A stretch of DNA of 64,000 nucleotides from Pseudomonas sp. PSKL.D1 (GTDB lineage: Bacteria; Pseudomonadota; Gammaproteobacteria; Pseudomonadales; Pseudomonadaceae): the NCBI RefSeq assembly GCF_028898945.1, contig NZ_CP118607.1:186001-250000 (forward strand), given 5' to 3'. The number at the start of each line of letters is the position of its first letter. The stretch's first letter is position 1. Under the pieces are notes generated by a model. The model did no database searches. It saw nothing but the letters and a program-made list of their open reading frames with translations, and was not told the DNA's origin. The position numbers were made by a program, and so were the translations under genes. Positions 1-12,000 of the stretch are shown here, piece after piece.

Positions 1-3000
1 GATCTGGCCACCTTCCTGAACACTGTTGGTGGCCGTGAGGCTGATACCGGTGGTGTCCAGGTTATTCGGGTTGTCGTTGACCGTGGTGGTCGGGGTGCCC
101 GTGGTTTCCAGTTTCTCGTAGTTACCGCCGGTGACGCCGGTGATGCTGTTGGTCAGCGGGGTGTTGGTGGTGTAGACGTTGTTCGGGGCGGTGAAGTTGA
201 CCGAGCCGGAAGTTGCACCTACGCCGATGGTAATGGACTGGCCGTTCTCCAGGGTGACCACCAGCGGAGCCTTGGTGACCGGGGCGGATACGGTTGCGGT
301 GTAAGTGACTACACCGCCTTCCATCACGTTCGGGGTGGCGGTCAGGGTCACGGTCGAGGTGTCGATGGTGTCGGTGATCGAGGTCACGGCCGGCGTGGCG
401 TTGACGTTGATCTTCTCGAAATCACCACCGGTAGTGCCGGTGATGCTGGCGCTGACGTTGGTGCCGTCGACGTACACGGTGTTTCTCGGCGCATCGACGG
501 TGACGGTGCCTTCGCTCAGGCCTTTGGCGATGGTGACCGTCGAGCCGTTGCTCAGGCTGATGGTCATCGCGCTGCCGGCCGGGTTGGTCAGCTTGACGGT
601 GTAGGTGATCTGGCCGCCTTCCTGGACGCTGTTGGTGGCCGTGAGGCTGATACCGGTGGTGTCCAGGTTATTCGGGTTGTCGTTGACCGTGGTGGTCGGG
701 GTACCCGAGGTTTCCAGTTTCTCGTAGTTGCCGCCAGTCACGCCGGTGATGCTGTTGGTCAGCGGGGTGTTGGTGGTGTAGACGTTGTTCGGGGCGATGT
801 AATCGACCGAGCCGGACGTGGCGTTGACCGCGATGGTGATGGTCTGGCCGTTGGCCAGGCTGATGACCAACGGTGCAACGGTAACCGGGGAGGACACGGT
901 GGCGGTGTATACCACGGTGCCGCCTTCGGTGACCGATGGGGTCGCGGTCAGGGTAACGGTCGAGGTATCGATCGAGTCAGTAATGGCTGTTACAGCCGCA
1001 GTTGGGCTGACTTCCAGCTTCTCGAAGTCACCACCGGTGGTGCCGGTGACGGTCACGCTGACGTTGGTGCCGTCGACATACACGGTGTTTGCCGGTGCCG
1101 GCAGGGTGATGCTGGCCTCGGTCTGGCCCTTGCCGATGGTGATGGTTTCACCATTGCTCAGAGAGATCTTCATCTCGGTGCCAGCCGGGTTGGTCAGCTT
1201 GGCGGTGTAGACGATCTCGCCGCCTTCCTGGACGGTGCCGGTGGCGCTCAAGGTCAGGCCGGTGGTGTCGAGGCGAGCCGGATCATCGGTGACCGTAGTG
1301 GTCGGTTCGCCGGCAGTGTCCAATTTCTCGTAGTTGCCACCCGACACGCCGGTGATGCTGTTGGTCAGCGGGGTGTTGGTGTTGAGTACGTTGTTCGGGG
1401 CGATGAAGTCGACCGAACCGGAGCTGGCATTGACCGGGATGGTGATGGACTGGCCGTTGGCCAGGGTGATCACCAGCGGGGTGCCGGTGACTGGCGAAGT
1501 CACCGACGCGGTGTAGGTTACTACGCCGCCTTCGGCGGCCGAGGCGGTAGCCGTCAACGTTACAGTCGACGTATCGATGGTGTCGGTAACAGCAGTCACA
1601 GCCGCCGTCGGGCTGACTTCGAGGTGCTCGAAATCACCACCGGTGGTGCCGGTGACTGTCACGCTGACATTACCGCCGTCCACATACACGGTGTTCTGTG
1701 GCGCCGGGAAGGTGACCGAACCTTCAGTCTGGCCCTTGCCAATGGTGATGGTCTCACCATTGCTCAAGGTGACCTTCATTTCGGTGCCAGCCGGGTTGGT
1801 CAGCTTGGCGGTGTAGACGATCTCGCCGCCTTCCTGGACGGTGCCGGTGGCGCTCAAGGTCAGGCCGGTGGTGTCGAGGCGAGCCGGGTCATCGGTGACC
1901 GTGGTGGTCGGGGTACCTGCGGTTTCCAGCTGCTCGTAGTTACCACCCGACACCCCGGTGATGCTGTTGGTCAGCGGGGTGTTGGTGTTCAGCACGTTGT
2001 TCGGGGCGATGAAATCGACCGAACCGGAGCTGGAATTGACCGGAATGGTGATGGACTGGCCGTTGGCCAGAGTAATCACCAGCGGGGTGCCGGTTACAGG
2101 CGAAGTGACCGACGCGGTGTAGGTGACCACGCCGCCTTCCACGGCACTAGCAGTCGCCGTCAACGTTACAGTCGACGTGTCGATGGTATCGGTGATCGCC
2201 GTGACAGCGGCAGTCGGGCTGACTTCGAGGTGCTCGAAATCACCACCGGTGGTGCCAGTGACGGTCACGCTGACGTTGGTGCCGTCGACATAAACAGTGT
2301 TGGCCGGTGCCGGCAGGGTAATGCTGCCCTCGCTCAAGCCCTTACCAATGGTGATGGTCTCACCATTGCTCAGGCTGACCTTCATTTCGGTGCCGGTCGG
2401 GTTGGTCAGTCTGACGGTGTAAACGATCTCGCCGCCTTCCTGGACGGTGCCAGTGGCACTCAAGGTCAGGCCGGTGGTGTCGAGGCGAGCCGGGTCATCG
2501 GTGACCGTGGTGGTCGGTTCGCCTGCGGTATCCAGCTGCTCGTAATTGCCGCCAGTCACACCGGTGATGCTGTTGGTCAGCGGGGTGTTGGTGTTCAGCA
2601 CGTTGTTCGGAGCGATGAAATCGACCGAACCGGAGCTGGAATTGACCGGAATGGTGATGGACTGGCCGTTGGCCAGAGTAATCACCAGCGGGGTGCCGGT
2701 TACAGGCGAAGTGACCGACGCGGTGTAGGTGACCACGCCGCCTTCCACGGCACTAGCAGTCGCCGTCAACGTTACAGTCGACGTGTCGATGGTATCGGTG
2801 ATCGCCGTGACAGCGGCAGTCGGGCTGACTTCGAGGTGCTCGAAATCACCACCGGTGGTGCCAGTGACGGTCACGCTGACGTTGGTGCCGTCGACATAAA
2901 CAGTGTTGGCCGGTGCCGGCAGGGTAATGCTGCCCTCGCTCAAGCCCTTACCAATGGTGATGGTCTCACCATTGCTCAGGCTGACCTTCATTTCGGTGCC

Positions 3001-6000
3001 GGTCGGGTTGGTCAGTCTGACGGTGTAAACGATCTCGCCGCCTTCCTGGACGGTGCCAGTGGCACTCAAGGTCAGGCCGGTGGTGTCGAGGCGAGCCGGG
3101 TCGTCGGTGACCGTGGTGGTCGGGGTGCCTGCGGTTTCCAGGTGCTCGTAGTTACCACCCGACACCCCGGTGATGCTGTTGGTCAGCGGGGTGTTGGTGT
3201 TCAGCACGTTGTTCGGGGCGATGAAATCGACCGAACCGGAGCTGGAATTGACCGGGATGGTGATGGACTGGCCGTTGGCCAGAGTAATCACCAGCGGGGT
3301 GCCGGTTACAGGCGAAGTGACCGACGCGGTGTAGGTGACCACGCCGCCTTCCACGGCACTAGCAGTCGCCGTCAACGTTACAGTCGACGTGTCGATGGTA
3401 TCGGTGATCGCCGTGACAGCGGCAGTCGGGCTGACTTCGAGGTGCTCGAAATCACCACCGGTGGTGCCAGTGACGGTCACGCTGACGTTGGTGCCGTCGA
3501 CATAAACAGTGTTGGCCGGTGCCGGCAGGGTAATGCTGCCCTCGCTCAAGCCCTTACCAATGGTGATGGTCTCACCATTGCTCAGGCTGACCTTCATTTC
3601 GGTGCCGGTCGGGTTGGTCAGTCTGACGGTGTAAACGATCTCGCCGCCTTCCTGGACGGTGCCAGTGGCACTCAAGGTCAGGCCGGTGGTGTCGAGGCGA
3701 GCCGGGTCGTCGGTGACCGTGGTGGTCGGGGTGCCTGCGGTTTCCAGGTGCTCGTAGTTACCACCCGACACCCCGGTGATGCTGTTGGTCAGCGGGGTGT
3801 TGGTGTTCAGCACGTTGTTCGGGGCGATGAAATCGACCGAACCGGAGCTGGAATTGACCGGGATGGTGATGGACTGGCCGTTGGCCAGAGTAATCACCAG
3901 CGGGGTGCCGGTTACAGGCGAAGTGACCGACGCGGTGTAGGTGACCACGCCGCCTTCCACGGCACTAGCAGTCGCCGTCAACGTTACAGTCGACGTGTCG
4001 ATGGTATCGGTGATCGCCGTGACAGCGGCAGTCGGGCTGACTTCGAGGTGCTCGAAATCACCACCGGTGGTGCCAGTGACGGTCACGCTGACGTTGGTGC
4101 CGTCGACATAAACAGTGTTGGCCGGTGCCGGCAGGGTAATGCTGCCCTCGCTCAAGCCCTTACCAATGGTGATGGTCTCACCATTGCTCAGGCTGACCTT
4201 CATTTCGGTGCCGGTCGGGTTGGTCAGTCTGACGGTGTAAACGATCTCGCCGCCTTCCTGGACGGTGCCAGTGGCACTCAAGGTCAGGCCGGTGGTGTCG
4301 AGGCGAGCCGGGTCGTCGGTGACCGTGGTGGTCGGGGTGCCTGCGGTTTCCAGGTGCTCGTAGTTACCACCCGACACCCCGGTGATGCTGTTGGTCAGCG
4401 GGGTGTTGGTGTTCAGCACGTTGTTCGGGGCGATGAAATCGACCGAACCGGAGCTGGAATTGACCGGGATGGTGATGGACTGGCCGTTGGCCAGAGTAAT
4501 CACCAGCGGGGTGCCGGTTACAGGCGAAGTGACCGACGCGGTGTAGGTGACCACGCCGCCTTCCACGGCACTAGCAGTCGCCGTCAACGTTACAGTCGAC
4601 GTGTCGATGGTATCGGTGATCGCCGTGACAGCGGCAGTCGGGCTGACTTCGAGGTGCTCGAAATCACCACCGGTGGTGCCAGTGACGGTCACGCTGACGT
4701 TGGTGCCGTCGACATAAACAGTGTTGGCCGGTGCCGGCAGGGTAATGCTGCCCTCGCTCAAGCCCTTACCAATGGTGATGGTCTCGCCATTGCTCAGGCT
4801 GACCTTCATTTCGGTGCCGGTCGGGTTGGTCAGTCTGACGGTGTAAACGATCTCGCCGCCTTCCTGGACGGTGCCAGTGGCGCTCAAGGTCAGGCCGGTG
4901 GTGTCGAGGCGAGCCGGGTCATCGGTGACCGTGGTGGTCGGGGTACCTGCGGTTTCCAGCTGCTCGTAGTTACCACCCGACACCCCGGTGATGCTGTTGG
5001 TCAGCGGGGTGTTGGTGTTCAGTACGTTGTTCGGGGCGATGAAATCGACCGAACCGGAGCTGGCATTGACCGGAATGGTGATGCTCTGGCCGTTGGCCAG
5101 GGTAATCACCAGCGGGGTGCCGGTCACAGGCGAAGTGACCGACGCGGTGTAGGTGACCACGCCGCCTTCGACGGCCGAAGCAGTGGCCGTCAGGGTCACG
5201 GTGCTGATGTCGATGCTGTCGGTGATAGCCGTAACAGCCGCAGTTGGGCTCACTTCCAGGTGCTCGAAATCACCGCCGGTAGTACCGGTGACGGTCACGC
5301 TGACATTACCCGCATCAACGTACACGGTGTTCGCCGGTGCCGGGAAGGTAATCGAACCTTCGGTCTGGCCCTTACCGATGGTGATGGTTTCACCGTTGCT
5401 GAGGATGACCTTCATCTCGGTGCCAGCCGGGTTGGTCAGCGTGGCGGTGTAGGTGATCTGGCCACCTTCCTGCACGGTATTGCTGGCAGTCAGGGTCAGG
5501 CCGGTGGTGTCGAGGCGAGCCGGGTCATCGGTGACGACGGTGGTCGGAGTGCCAGCGGTTTCCAGCTGCTCGTAGTTGCCGCCAGTCACACCGGTGATGC
5601 TGTTGGTCAGCGGCGTATTGGTGTTCAGTACGTTGTTCGGGGCAATGAAGTCGACCGAGCTCGAGCTGGAATTGACCGGGATGGTGATGGACTGGCCGTT
5701 GGCCAGGGTAATCACCAGTGGGGTGCCGGTTACAGGCGAAGTGACCGACGCGGTGTAGGTGACCACGCCGCCTTCCACGGCCGAAGCAGTGGCCGTCAGG
5801 GTCACGGTGCTGATGTCGATGCTGTCGGTGATCGCAGTCACCGCTGCGGTCGGGCTGACTTCCAGGTGTTCGAAATCACCGCCGGTAGTGCCGGTGACAG
5901 TCACGCTGACGTTGCCCGCATCGACGTACACGGTGTTGGCCGGTGCCGGGAAGGTAATCGAACCTTCGGTCTGGCCCTTGCCGATGGTGATGGTTTCACC

Positions 6001-9000
6001 ATTGCTCAGAGAGATCTTCATCTCGGTGCCAGCCGGGTTGGTCAGCTTGGCGGTGTAGGTGATCTGGCCACCTTCCTGCACGGTATTGCTGGCAGTCAGG
6101 GTCAGGCCGGTGGTGTCGAGGCGAGCCGGATCGTCGGTGACGACGGTGGTCGGGGTACCCGCAGTTTCCAGGTGCTCGTAGTTACCACCGGTGACGCCGG
6201 TGATGCTGTTGGTCAGAGGCGTGTTGGTGTTCAGTACGTTGTTCGGGGCAATGAAGTCGACCGAACCGGAGCTGGCATTGACCGGAATGGTGATGGACTG
6301 GCCGTTGGCCAGGGTGATCACCAGCGGGGTGCCGGTCACAGGCGAAGTCACCGACGCGGTGTAAGTCACCACGCCGCCTTCGACGGCCGAGGCGGTAGCC
6401 GTCAACGTTACAGTCGACGTATCGATGGTGTCGGTAACAGCAGTCACAGCCGCCGTCGGGCTGACTTCGAGGTGCTCGAAATCACCACCGGTGGTGCCGG
6501 TGACTGTCACGCTGACATTACCGCCGTCCACATACACGGTGTTCTGTGGCGCCGGGAAGGTGACCGAACCTTCGGTCTGGCCTTTGCCGATGGTGATGGT
6601 CTCACCGTTGCTCAGGGTGACCTTCATTTCGGTGCCAGCCGGGTTGGTCAGCTTGGCGGTGTAAACGATCTCGCCGCCTTCCTGAACGGTGCCAGTGGCA
6701 GTCAGGGTCAGGCCGGTGGTGTCCAGACGAGCCGGGTCGTCGGTGACCGTGGTGGTCGGGGTGCCTGCGGTTTCCAGGTGCTCGTAGTTACCACCCGACA
6801 CCCCGGTGATGCTGTTGGTCAGCGGGGTGTTGGTGTTGAGTACGTTGTTCGGGGCGATGAAGTCGACCGAACCGGAGCTGGCATTGACCGGAATGGTGAT
6901 GGACTGGCCGTTGGCCAGGGTGATCACCAGCGGGGTGCCGGTGACTGGCGAAGTGACCGACGCGGTGTAAGTCACCACGCCGCCTTCGACGGCCGAGGCG
7001 GTAGCCGTCAACGTTACAGTCGACGTATCGATGGTGTCGGTAACAGCAGTCACAGCCGCCGTCGGGCTGACTTCGAGGTGCTCGAAATCACCACCGGTGG
7101 TGCCGGTGACTGTCACGCTGACATTACCGCCGTCCACATACACGGTGTTCTGTGGCGCCGGGAAGGTGACCGAACCTTCGGTCTGGCCTTTGCCGATGGT
7201 GATGGTCTCACCGTTGCTCAGGGTGACCTTCATTTCGGTGCCAGCCGGGTTGGTCAGCTTGGCGGTGTAGACGATCTCGCCGCCTTCCTGAACGGTGCCG
7301 GTGGCAGTCAGGGTCAGGCCGGTGGTGTCCAGACGAGCCGGGTCGTCGGTGACCGTGGTGGTCGGGGTGCCTGCGGTTTCCAGGTGCTCGTAGTTACCAC
7401 CCGACACCCCGGTGATGCTGTTGGTCAGCGGGGTGTTGGTGTTGAGTACGTTGTTCGGGGCGATGAAGTCGACCGAACCGGAGCTGGCATTGACCGGAAT
7501 GGTGATGGACTGGCCGTTGGCCAGGGTGATCACCAGCGGGGTGCCGGTGACTGGCGAAGTGACCGACGCGGTGTAAGTCACCACGCCGCCTTCGACGGCC
7601 GAGGCGGTAGCCGTCAACGTTACAGTCGACGTATCGATGGTGTCGGTAACAGCAGTCACAGCCGCCGTCGGGCTGACTTCGAGGTGCTCGAAATCACCAC
7701 CGGTGGTGCCGGTGACTGTCACGCTGACATTACCGCCGTCCACATACACGGTGTTCTGTGGCGCCGGGAAGGTGATGGAACCTTCGGTCTGGCCCTTGCC
7801 GATGGTGATAGTTTCACCATTGCTCAGGCTGACCTTCATTTCGGTGCCGGTCGGGTTGGTCAGTCTGACGGTGTAAACGATCTCGCCGCCTTCCTGGACG
7901 GTGCCGGTGGCAGTCAGGGTCAGGCCGGTGGTGTCCAGACGAGCCGGATCATCGGTGACCGTAGTGGTCGGTTCGCCGGCAGTGTCCAATTTCTCGTAGT
8001 TGCCACCCGACACGCCGGTGATGCTGTTGGTCAGCGGCGTGTTGGTATTCAGCACGTTGTTCGGCGCGATGAAATCGACAGAACCGGAGCTGGCATTGAC
8101 CGGAATGGTGATGGACTGGCCGTTGGCCAGAGTGATCACCAGCGGGGTGCCGGTCACAGGCGAAGTCACCGACGCGGTGTAAGTCACGACACCACCTTCT
8201 ACCGCACTTGCAGTCGCGGTGAGGGTGACAGTCGACGTATCAATCGAATCGGTAACGGCAGTCACCGCCGCGGTTGGGCTGACTTCGAGGTGCTCGAAGT
8301 CACCACCGGTAGTGCCGGTAACGGTCACGCTGACGTTGGTGCCGTCCACGTACACGGTGTTTGCCGGTGCCGGCAGGGTGATGCTGGCTTCGGTCTGGCC
8401 CTTGCCGATGGTGATGGTTTCACCATTGCTCAGGGTGATCTTCATTTCGGTGCCAGCCGGGTTGGTCAGCTTGGCGGTGTAAACGATCTCGCCGCCTTCC
8501 TGAACGGTGCCGGTGGCAGTTAGGGTCAGGCCGGTGCTATCGAGGCGAGCCGGGTCATCGGTGACCGTGGTGGTCGGGTTGCCTGCTGTGTCCAGCTTCT
8601 CGTAGTTGCCACCGGTGACGCCGGTGATGCTGTTGGTCAGCGGGGTATTGGTGTTGAGTACGTTGTTCGGGGCGATGAAGTCGACCGAACCGGAGCTGGC
8701 ATTGACCGGAATGGTGATGGACTGGCCGTTGGCCAGGGTAATCACCAGCGGGGTACCGGTCACAGGCGAAGTAACCGAAGCGGTGTAAGTCACTACGCCG
8801 CCTTCGACGGCCGAGGCAGTCGCCGTCAGGGTGACGGTGCTGGTGTCGATGCTGTCGGTAATGGCAGTCACGGCCGCAGTCGGGCTGACTTCTAGCTTCT
8901 CGAAGTCACCACCGGTGGTGCCGGTGACGGTCACGCTGACGTTGGTGCCGTCCACGTACACGGTATTAGCCGGTGCAGGCAGGGTAATGCTGGCTTCGGT

Positions 9001-12000
9001 CTGGCCTTTGCCAATGGTGATGGTTTCACCATTGCTCAGGGTGACCTTCATTTCGGTGCCAGCCGGATTGGTCAGCTTGGCGGTGTAAACGATCTCGCCG
9101 CCTTCCTGAACGGTGCCAGTGGCAGTCAGGGTCAGGCCGGTGGTGTCCAGACGAGCCGGGTCGTCGGTGACCGTGGTGGTCGGTTCGCCGGCAGTGTCCA
9201 GCTTCTCGTAGTTGCCACCCGACACGCCGGTGATGCTGTTGGTCAGCGGCGTGTTGGTATTCAGCACGTTGTTCGGCGCGATGAAATCGACAGAACCGGA
9301 GCTGGCATTGACCGGAATGGTGATGGACTGGCCGTTGGCCAGAGTGATCACCAGCGGGGTGCCGGTCACAGGCGAAGTCACCGACGCGGTGTAGGTCACC
9401 ACACCACCTTCAACCGCCGAAGCCGTGGCGGTCAGGGTCACGGTGCTGGTGTCGATGGTGTCAGTAATAGCAGTCACAGCCGGAGTCGGACTGACGTCCA
9501 GCTTCTCGAAGTCACCACCGGTGGTACCGCTAATGGTCACACTGACATTGCCAGCATCGACATAGACGCTGTCACTCGGCGCGGCAAACGGCACGCTGCC
9601 TTGGGTTTCACCCTTGGCGATAGTGATAACGGCGCCGTTGCTGAGTGTAACGGTCATCGCGGTGCCAGCCGGATTGCTCAGAGTGGCGGTGTAGATGATC
9701 TGACCACCTTCAGCGACAGTGCCGGTAGCAGTCAGGGTAAGGCCAGTGGTGTCCAGGTTTGCCGGGTCATCGACGACGGAGGTGGTCGGGTTGCCGACGG
9801 CTTCCAGCTTCTCGTAGTTACCGCCAGTCACACCAGTAATGCTGTTGGTCAGCGAGGCGTTTGTGCTCAGCACGTTGTCCGGCGCGGTGAATGGCACCGA
9901 ACCTGACGACTGACCCACCTGAATCGTAATGGTCTGGCCGTTGGCAAGAGAAACCACCAGTGGAGTGCCGGTAACGGGCGCGCTGACCGTAGCTGTGTAC
10001 GTGACGACACCGCCTTCAGTCACGCTCGGGGTGGCTGTCAGCGTCACCGTCGACGTGTCGATGGAGTCATTGATGGTAGTTACAGCTGGCGTCGAGTTGG
10101 CCTCAAGCTGTTCGAAGTTACCGCCAGTGGTGCCGGTAATGGTGGTGCTGACGGTGGAACCGTTGTTGTAGACGTCATTGGCTGGCGTCTGGAAGTTCAC
10201 GCTACCGGTTGACTGGCCCGCTTCAACAGTAATGGTCTGGCCATTGGACAGGGTCACGGTCACCGGAGTCTGGGCCGGGTTGCTCAGGGTCACGGTGTAG
10301 GTGATCACGCCACCTTCGGTCACGCTTGGCGTGGCGGTGAGGGTAGCGGTGGTGGTGTCGACCGAGTCGGCAATGGTGGTTTCAGCCGGAGCCGGGTTCG
10401 GGGTCAGCTGTTCGAAGTTACCGCCAGTGGTACCGGTAATGGTGGTGCTGACGGTGGAACCGTTGTTGTAGACGTCATTGGCTGGCGTCTGGAAGTTCAC
10501 GCTACCGGTCGACTGGCCCGCTTCAACAGTGATGGTCTGGCCATTGGACAGGGTCACGGTCACCGGAGTCTGGGCGGGGTTGCTCAGGGTCACGGTGTAG
10601 GTGATCACGCCGCCTTCGGTCACGCTTGGCGTGGCGGTGAGGGTCGCGGTGGTGGTGTCGACCGAGTCGGCAATGGTGGTTTCAGCCGGAGCCGGGTTCG
10701 GGGTCAGCTGTTCGAAGTTACCGCCAGTGGTACCGGTAATGGTGGTGCTGACGGTGGAACCGTTGTTGTAGACGTCATTGGCTGGCGTCTGGAAGTTCAC
10801 GCTACCGGTCGACTGGCCCGCTTCAACAGTGATGGTCTGGCCATTGGACAGGGTCACGGTCACCGGAGTCTGGGCGGGGTTGCTCAGGGTCACGGTGTAG
10901 GTGATCACGCCGCCTTCGGTCACGCTTGGCGTGGCGGTGAGGGTCGCGGTGGTGGTGTCGACCGAGTCGGCAATGGTGGTTTCAGCCGGAGCCGGGTTCG
11001 GGGTCAGCTGTTCGAAGTTACCGCCAGTGGTACCGGTAATGGTGGTGCTGACGGTGGAACCGTTGTTGTAGACGTCATTGGCTGGCGTCTGGAAGTTCAC
11101 GCTACCGGTCGACTGGCCCGCTTCAACAGTGATGGTCTGGCCATTGGACAGGGTCACGGTCACCGGAGTCTGGGCGGGGTTGCTCAGGGTCACGGTGTAG
11201 GTGATCACGCCGCCTTCGGTCACGCTCGGCGTGGCGGTGAGGGTCGCGGTGGTGGTGTCGACGGTGTCGGTAATTTCGGTGAGCGTCGGCGTCTGCGGCA
11301 AGGTCACGACCAGCCCGCCACCGCCAGTGGTGCCGGTAACAACTGTCGAAATCTGGCCGCCATCAATGTAAGGCGTGTCATTCGCCGGGATGGTGACGTT
11401 CACGCTGCCGGTGGTCTGGCCGGCCGGGATGACGATCACCGCGCCGTTCGACAAGGTAACGGTCAGGTTGGTCGAAGGCGCCTGGCCGACGGTAGCGGTA
11501 TAAACGATCACGCCACCCGCTTCGGAAATGGAAGGGGTGGCGCTGAGGGTAAGCCCGGTGGTGACTACGGTGTCGGTATCCGTAGTCGATGTGGTGTCAA
11601 GTGCACCCACTTCCTCCGTGTCCAGCCCGGCGGCGAAGGCCAGCGGGTCAGTGGGGAAGCCGATGGTGGGGTCCACACTGCCAGCCGTGGCATCGAGCAT
11701 CACGAAGCTGTGGCCGCCGCCGACCGAGCCGCCGCTACCTGCCGCAGTCGGGCCGGCTGCAGTGGCTTCAAGTTGTGTGGTCGGGTCGACACCCGCAGCA
11801 ATTGCCTGCTGCAGTTCCTCAACAGACGGTGCCGCCTGTGCAGTGGCCTGGCTCAGGTCAGTGCTGCTGTCGGGCGCATCAGCGCTCCACTGGCTATCAC
11901 GGCCCAGGTCGAGCAACCGGCCATCGGCCAGCTCCAAGGTAACGGCGCCACCTGGGCCGGTGAGCACTTGCTCACCCGCCAGCAAGCGGTCTCCTTCAAT

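Noticed and set aside
1624..8523. A 2299-codon open frame on the plus strand opposite lapA
   Set aside because: It is a consequence of repeated, GC-rich lapA codons read on the other strand; it repeats with the 606-bp period, has no ribosome site, and its product (Gly/Asp/Arg-rich) matches nothing. LapA is the real gene.
305..9394. Many 60-100 codon plus-strand frames beginning MPPVTPV, MVSVTAV and similar
   Set aside because: They recur every 606 bp because of the lapA repeats and are antisense shadows.
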